From contig OU612066.1 of NCBI GenBank assembly GCA_914767715.1, positions 23,226,283-23,290,282 of the forward strand: DNA of 64,000 nt, in the 5' to 3' direction. A program made the translations under genes and the position numbers. Under the pieces are notes generated by a model. It saw nothing but the letters and a program-made list of their open reading frames with translations. It was not told the DNA's origin and did not search any database. Every line of letters starts with the position of its first letter. The first letter of the stretch is position 1. Shown here piece after piece: positions 60,557-64,000 of the stretch. The DNA comes from Membranipora membranacea. Lineage: Eukaryota; Bryozoa; Gymnolaemata; Cheilostomatida; Membraniporidae.

Positions 60557-62933
60557 CCCATCAGGACTGGTGAAATCTATACTTTACTCTAATTTCTAAG
60601 TTTGATGCCTATAGATAGAATAGATGTTGAATGAGTTGATCTGGGAATAGCAATGAGGGTTTGTCTATGCTATGACATGTTGGGGGAAGGGGGTAGAGCT
60701 AGACTTGAGCTTCTTTGGGATGTTGGCTGTCCTTCAAACCTCTTTAATTTGATGATGATTATTTTTCTACACTGTTTCAACATGTAAATAAATATAATAT
60801 TCAGCTTCATCATAACATATTTAGCACCTATGATCTCAGCTGCATGTTAACATCAATTGACTTGCTTCTAAAACGTATTTTTGTCCTTTTTGATTGAGTT
60901 ACAGAATGGCAAAATACAAATAATACTCCTAAAAACCGGATCTAAGCTATCAGTTACTTTACTGATGATTGATAGGTCAAAATAACAATAGGTTGTCTTA
61001 TTATTCACCAAAAAAATATGAATATATTTGTTATGTACACTGCTGAGCATTGAGGAGAAATGAGAGTGTTATTCATTGCTGCCTGTCAGAACGTTGCGTC
61101 TTACTCATCGTCTTAGCAACCCCATAGCAACAACCCCTGTGCAGGACCGGCAAAACCAGACTCTGGAATTTCCAGGTTTTCGGACCTAAATTTTGTCAAC
61201 CCTATAACTACCCAGGAATGAAATTTCAGAATCCTATTTTTTTTCTGCATTATCTCTGATGTGCACAGAACAAGAATATATCTAAGGTATTTTAACTTCT
61301 TTGTCGGTCTTTGACATTACCTTAAACAATAGAAGTTTTTTATCGGCCTTGAAAGACTTCATCCTGTTTGACTAAAAACTAAAGTCTAAAGTGGTCTGAT
61401 ATCCTGGTCCTACCAATGAACTAAACCTCCAGGAAGAACAACTGCAGTCACATGACCAATTGAGGTGTGTGCAGTTGGTTCAGAGTTGTCTTCTCAAAAA
61501 CACACTAAATTGGAAACATAACTCCATGATAGCCCAAGTTCTTATGTAGCAATTAGGGGTGGGTTACACTGAATACACTGACTCACTAGAAAATAACCGC
61601 AATTCTGTGAATATGCTTAGTGATGAGGCTTGATGGCCATGGTGTTGACACCAAATATTCTCATAACTGATGGTTTATTTCACTAAACTGAGACATGGGG
61701 TTGTAGAGAAGATGCTTAGTGACAGTTGAGGTGCTATCCTTATCAGATATACAATGCTTACACCTCAGAAATGATGCAGTGAAATGTCATTGAAATATTA
61801 ATTTTTCACTCCATAAATGCTGGAATCTCTATGCAGAACCCATAATTGATCAATCTAAAAACATGGGGTTGTGGGCTACATTGCAGAGAACATATACCTT
61901 GCAGGTAAATACATTGAACATTCACATCTTGCTTGTAAAATGATGAAAAACCCATGAAAATCAGCATATACAAACAAATTATGCAAAGGAATGTGTCATC
62001 TGACTCTAAATCATGGAATGTTGGACAGGCAGTTGAAGGTATGAGTCCTGTTATCCCTCATAACCATGTTTCATCATAAACAATTACTCCTAATGATTGC
62101 AATTCAATTTTTTACTGATCACTCTCTAATTTCAAGTGACCATTATTTATGCATGCACATCATTTTTCAATTTTTCGGAATAAGCGAATCAGCAGCCAGC
62201 TTAACTATGAGTTGTTCTTCCTGGAGGTTTAGTTCATTGGTCCTACCATGCGATATACTAAATGATATGTTGTTGAAACTGACTGGTTTTGGTCCTGCTT
62301 TGTATACTGTCTTTTCTTTTTGGATTTTTGACAATGCTCAAATATTCAAATGGCCTCCCTTTAATAACAGTGAAATACTCCTCTTTGCGCTTCAGACTGC
62401 CTTGCTGGTCAACAAAGTCAATAATGCAGAGCAGGCCGATGCTGATAGCTTGCCAATGTCAATTACCAATTGCAGCGCATTTATAGACTTGCACTGAAGC
62501 AATATTCCAATAGTGCCTGCTACTATTGCCTTTTGGAACTGTTCAGAGGTATAAAATAAAAGAAAATATATAGCAGTTCATTTAGAAAGGGTGAGACTGA
62601 TGACATTCTTGGGCAGATGATTTTAAAATCATCAATTTTATAATTTACTCCTGAGAAGTAAAAAATCAGCGATCAGTGTTGACTGGAAAGCTGGACACAA
62701 AGTTGAAAGTTAATCAAATACCTAGTCCATACACAACTCCATCTTCATTCTCTGTTTTATACTCATTATCCTGATCTAATCAAATCATACACACACACAC
62801 CTGTACAGCATTTGCTATTCAATAGCGGGACTTTTTTTAGAAGCTGTGATTGCAACAGTTCTGATGGCAGTTGGTATGTATTATCACTTATTTGTAGATG
62901 ATTTCTAACAGTGTGCCAGTCAAAAAAATGCTG
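60557..62933. other. Intergenic region with a non-autonomous transposon
   Basis: It contains the terminal-repeat-like word at 61299-61324, the 824-bp element 61415-62238 and a short AC run near 62795. No protein gene is evident. The open frame 62066-62497 crosses the transposon border and is treated as chance. Confidence 0.5.
61406..62247. mobile_element. 824-bp non-autonomous element with 29-bp TIRs and perfect 9-bp TSD
   Basis: The element spans 61415-62238. Its left end AATGAACTAAACCTCCAGGA (TIR 61415-61443) is the reverse complement of its right end (62210-62238). Both sides carry the direct repeat GGTCCTACC (61406-61414 and 62239-62247), a perfect 9-bp target-site duplication. Nine-base duplications are characteristic of Mutator-like elements. 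There is no transposase inside. It lies about 860 bp beyond the transposase-derived gene. Confidence 0.85.
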
Positions 62934-63919
62934 TTATGTTGCGGGTAGCTTGTTGATTTCTAGAATCAATTTATCAACTTCCAAATTCTCATTGGAGAAA
63001 AAATATAATCCAATGTATTGATCTTTGGCTTTAACAGTATCAGCACCATCTATCCATCCAGTAAAAACAGAAGCTTTGGCTGGACCTTGAGAGGGTCGCA
63101 AGGTACCCTGAATCCCAACACTGAAGGTGTATGTGTGCATCGCTGCCAAAACTGAATCTGGTACTAATCGACCGTTGGCATTAGACAAAACTTGCTGTTC
63201 AGAGAGAGTATTAAACAGATGAATATGTCTTTCAGTGAAATCTGCAGAGATAACCTGCCAAGGTTGCAACACCCAACAAAGTACCGGACCTGACTGGAGT
63301 AAGACTGGTTGTGAAGCAAAAGAGTGTGAGAACGCCTGCAGAAAAGTTGGATGGACAGGAGGAAATTGCAATAGTGATTGCTGCTGTTGCTTTAAATAGT
63401 CACCATATATCCTTGCTCAATAATAAAATTAATCTTGATAATGCTGAAAGACAAAAAATGGAAAAAAGATATATTGAAATTTTTTGCAAACTATGAAATC
63501 AGTTACTTCAGTTCGCCCAGATAATTAATTTTGTGAATGAAGTGACTTACAGTTTTTTACGAGGATATCAAGCACTAGATGAAAAAATAGCAAAGCAATT
63601 ACAATTTGATATGTTTTGAATTTTCATTTTCAGCTAGTCAGCTATCTTCCATGCCATCGGATATGGGGTCAGTATCAACTGACCTACACAGTCAAAGTAA
63701 CACCCAGCAGCATGAACAATGCCAGGAAGTGCTTTAGCTGGAGATAACCCTTTCTGAGACACAGCCTCCAACATCAATCTTATCTTTCGTCTGAACAAAA
63801 TTGATAGCTTTTCTAGAACATAATTTTCTGAAAGTACTTTTTGAACTTTTGTATTTAAAGTTTTGCAAAGTTTATTATGACTGGCTTTACAACATAAGCG
63901 ACCTTCACTCAGCCTATCT
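62934..63919 (-). CDS. Unidentified gene, last two exons (5' end beyond window)
   Basis: Minus-strand exons about 63684-63919 and 62934-63415 join in phase across donor GTCAGT and an acceptor before CAAGG, ending in TAA at 62934. The upstream exon reads HNKLCKTLNTKVQKVLSENY and ILFRRKIRLMLEAVSQKGLS, helical and basic. The last exon contains QQQQSLLQFPPVHPTFLQAF, QPWQVISADFTERHIHLFNT, VFTGWIDGADTVKAKDQYIG and ILEINKLPAT, and appears globular. I recognise no family. The length of open frame and matched splice phases support a real gene. The upstream border (acceptor near 63920) is tentative. Confidence 0.55.
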
Positions 63920-63933
63920 GTTTTAGCGGACCC

Positions 63934-63984
63934 AATTATCATTATTATTGTTATTATTATTATTATTATTATTATTCATATTAC
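63934..63984. repeat. (ATT)n microsatellite
   Basis: More than a dozen ATT-type triplets with one or two interruptions near the window end. Confidence 0.85.
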
Positions 63985-64000
63985 TGGTAACGTTTTATAG

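Noticed and set aside
62066-62497. 143-codon plus frame
   Set aside because: It runs from inside the transposon through its terminal repeat and target duplication into flanking DNA, and has no recognisable protein features.
63634-63720. Plus-strand exon with a good tttcattttcag acceptor and a Ser/Gln-rich frame
   Set aside because: It overlaps the longer minus-strand frame, which has a matching donor and in-phase partner exon. The plus frame ends after about 30 codons.

Overview
This is animal nuclear DNA. Genes are split into many short exons bounded by GT/AG introns of a few hundred bases, the sequence is AT-rich, and three conserved animal proteins are recognisable: sphingosine-1-phosphate lyase, a kinesin-13, and origin recognition complex subunit 4 (ORC4). 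Intron size, transposon content and an animal-type Mutator-like transposase gene point to an invertebrate. A sponge or another marine invertebrate is my guess, but nothing here fixes the phylum. All gene models were built by hand from splice sites, reading phase and protein resemblance. No alignment or search was run.

Region 1 (1-25,000) holds conserved single-copy genes. The 5' part of SGPL1 (minus) lies head-to-head with a complete 18-exon kinesin-13 gene (plus, 710 codons in phase). A short three-exon gene for a basic/acidic protein, probably nuclear (minus, 209 aa), and ORC4 (minus, nearly complete) follow.

Region 2 (25,000-40,100) is an accessory cluster. Gene A has 11 exons, encodes 437 aa, is open throughout and belongs to no family I recognise. 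It has a hydrophobic N-terminus, duplicated exon pairs with a W-x-x-S-G-D-L core, and a polybasic di-cysteine tail. A tandem paralogue (gene B) carries several disabling lesions, and two further relics (C, inverted, and D) lie nearby. This looks like birth and death of a lineage-specific gene family, and it is the most novel locus in the window.

Region 3 (40,100-51,000) is repeat-rich: a LINE reverse-transcriptase relic, MITEs, an LTR-like repeat and a three-copy dispersed repeat. It contains one small gene with a TATA box, a signal peptide and a six-cysteine CS-alpha-beta (defensin-like) peptide. Its reading frame joins only if a GC-AG intron or a one-base sequence error is assumed.

Region 4 (51,000-60,600) is a 12-exon gene for a Mutator-like transposase that lacks the central catalytic block, so it may be domesticated. 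About 860 bp downstream is an 824-bp non-autonomous element with about 29-bp terminal inverted repeats and a perfect 9-bp target duplication. A 28-bp palindrome in a kinesin intron carries the same terminal sequence and an 8/9-bp target duplication. The window ends in the 3' part of an unidentified minus-strand gene.
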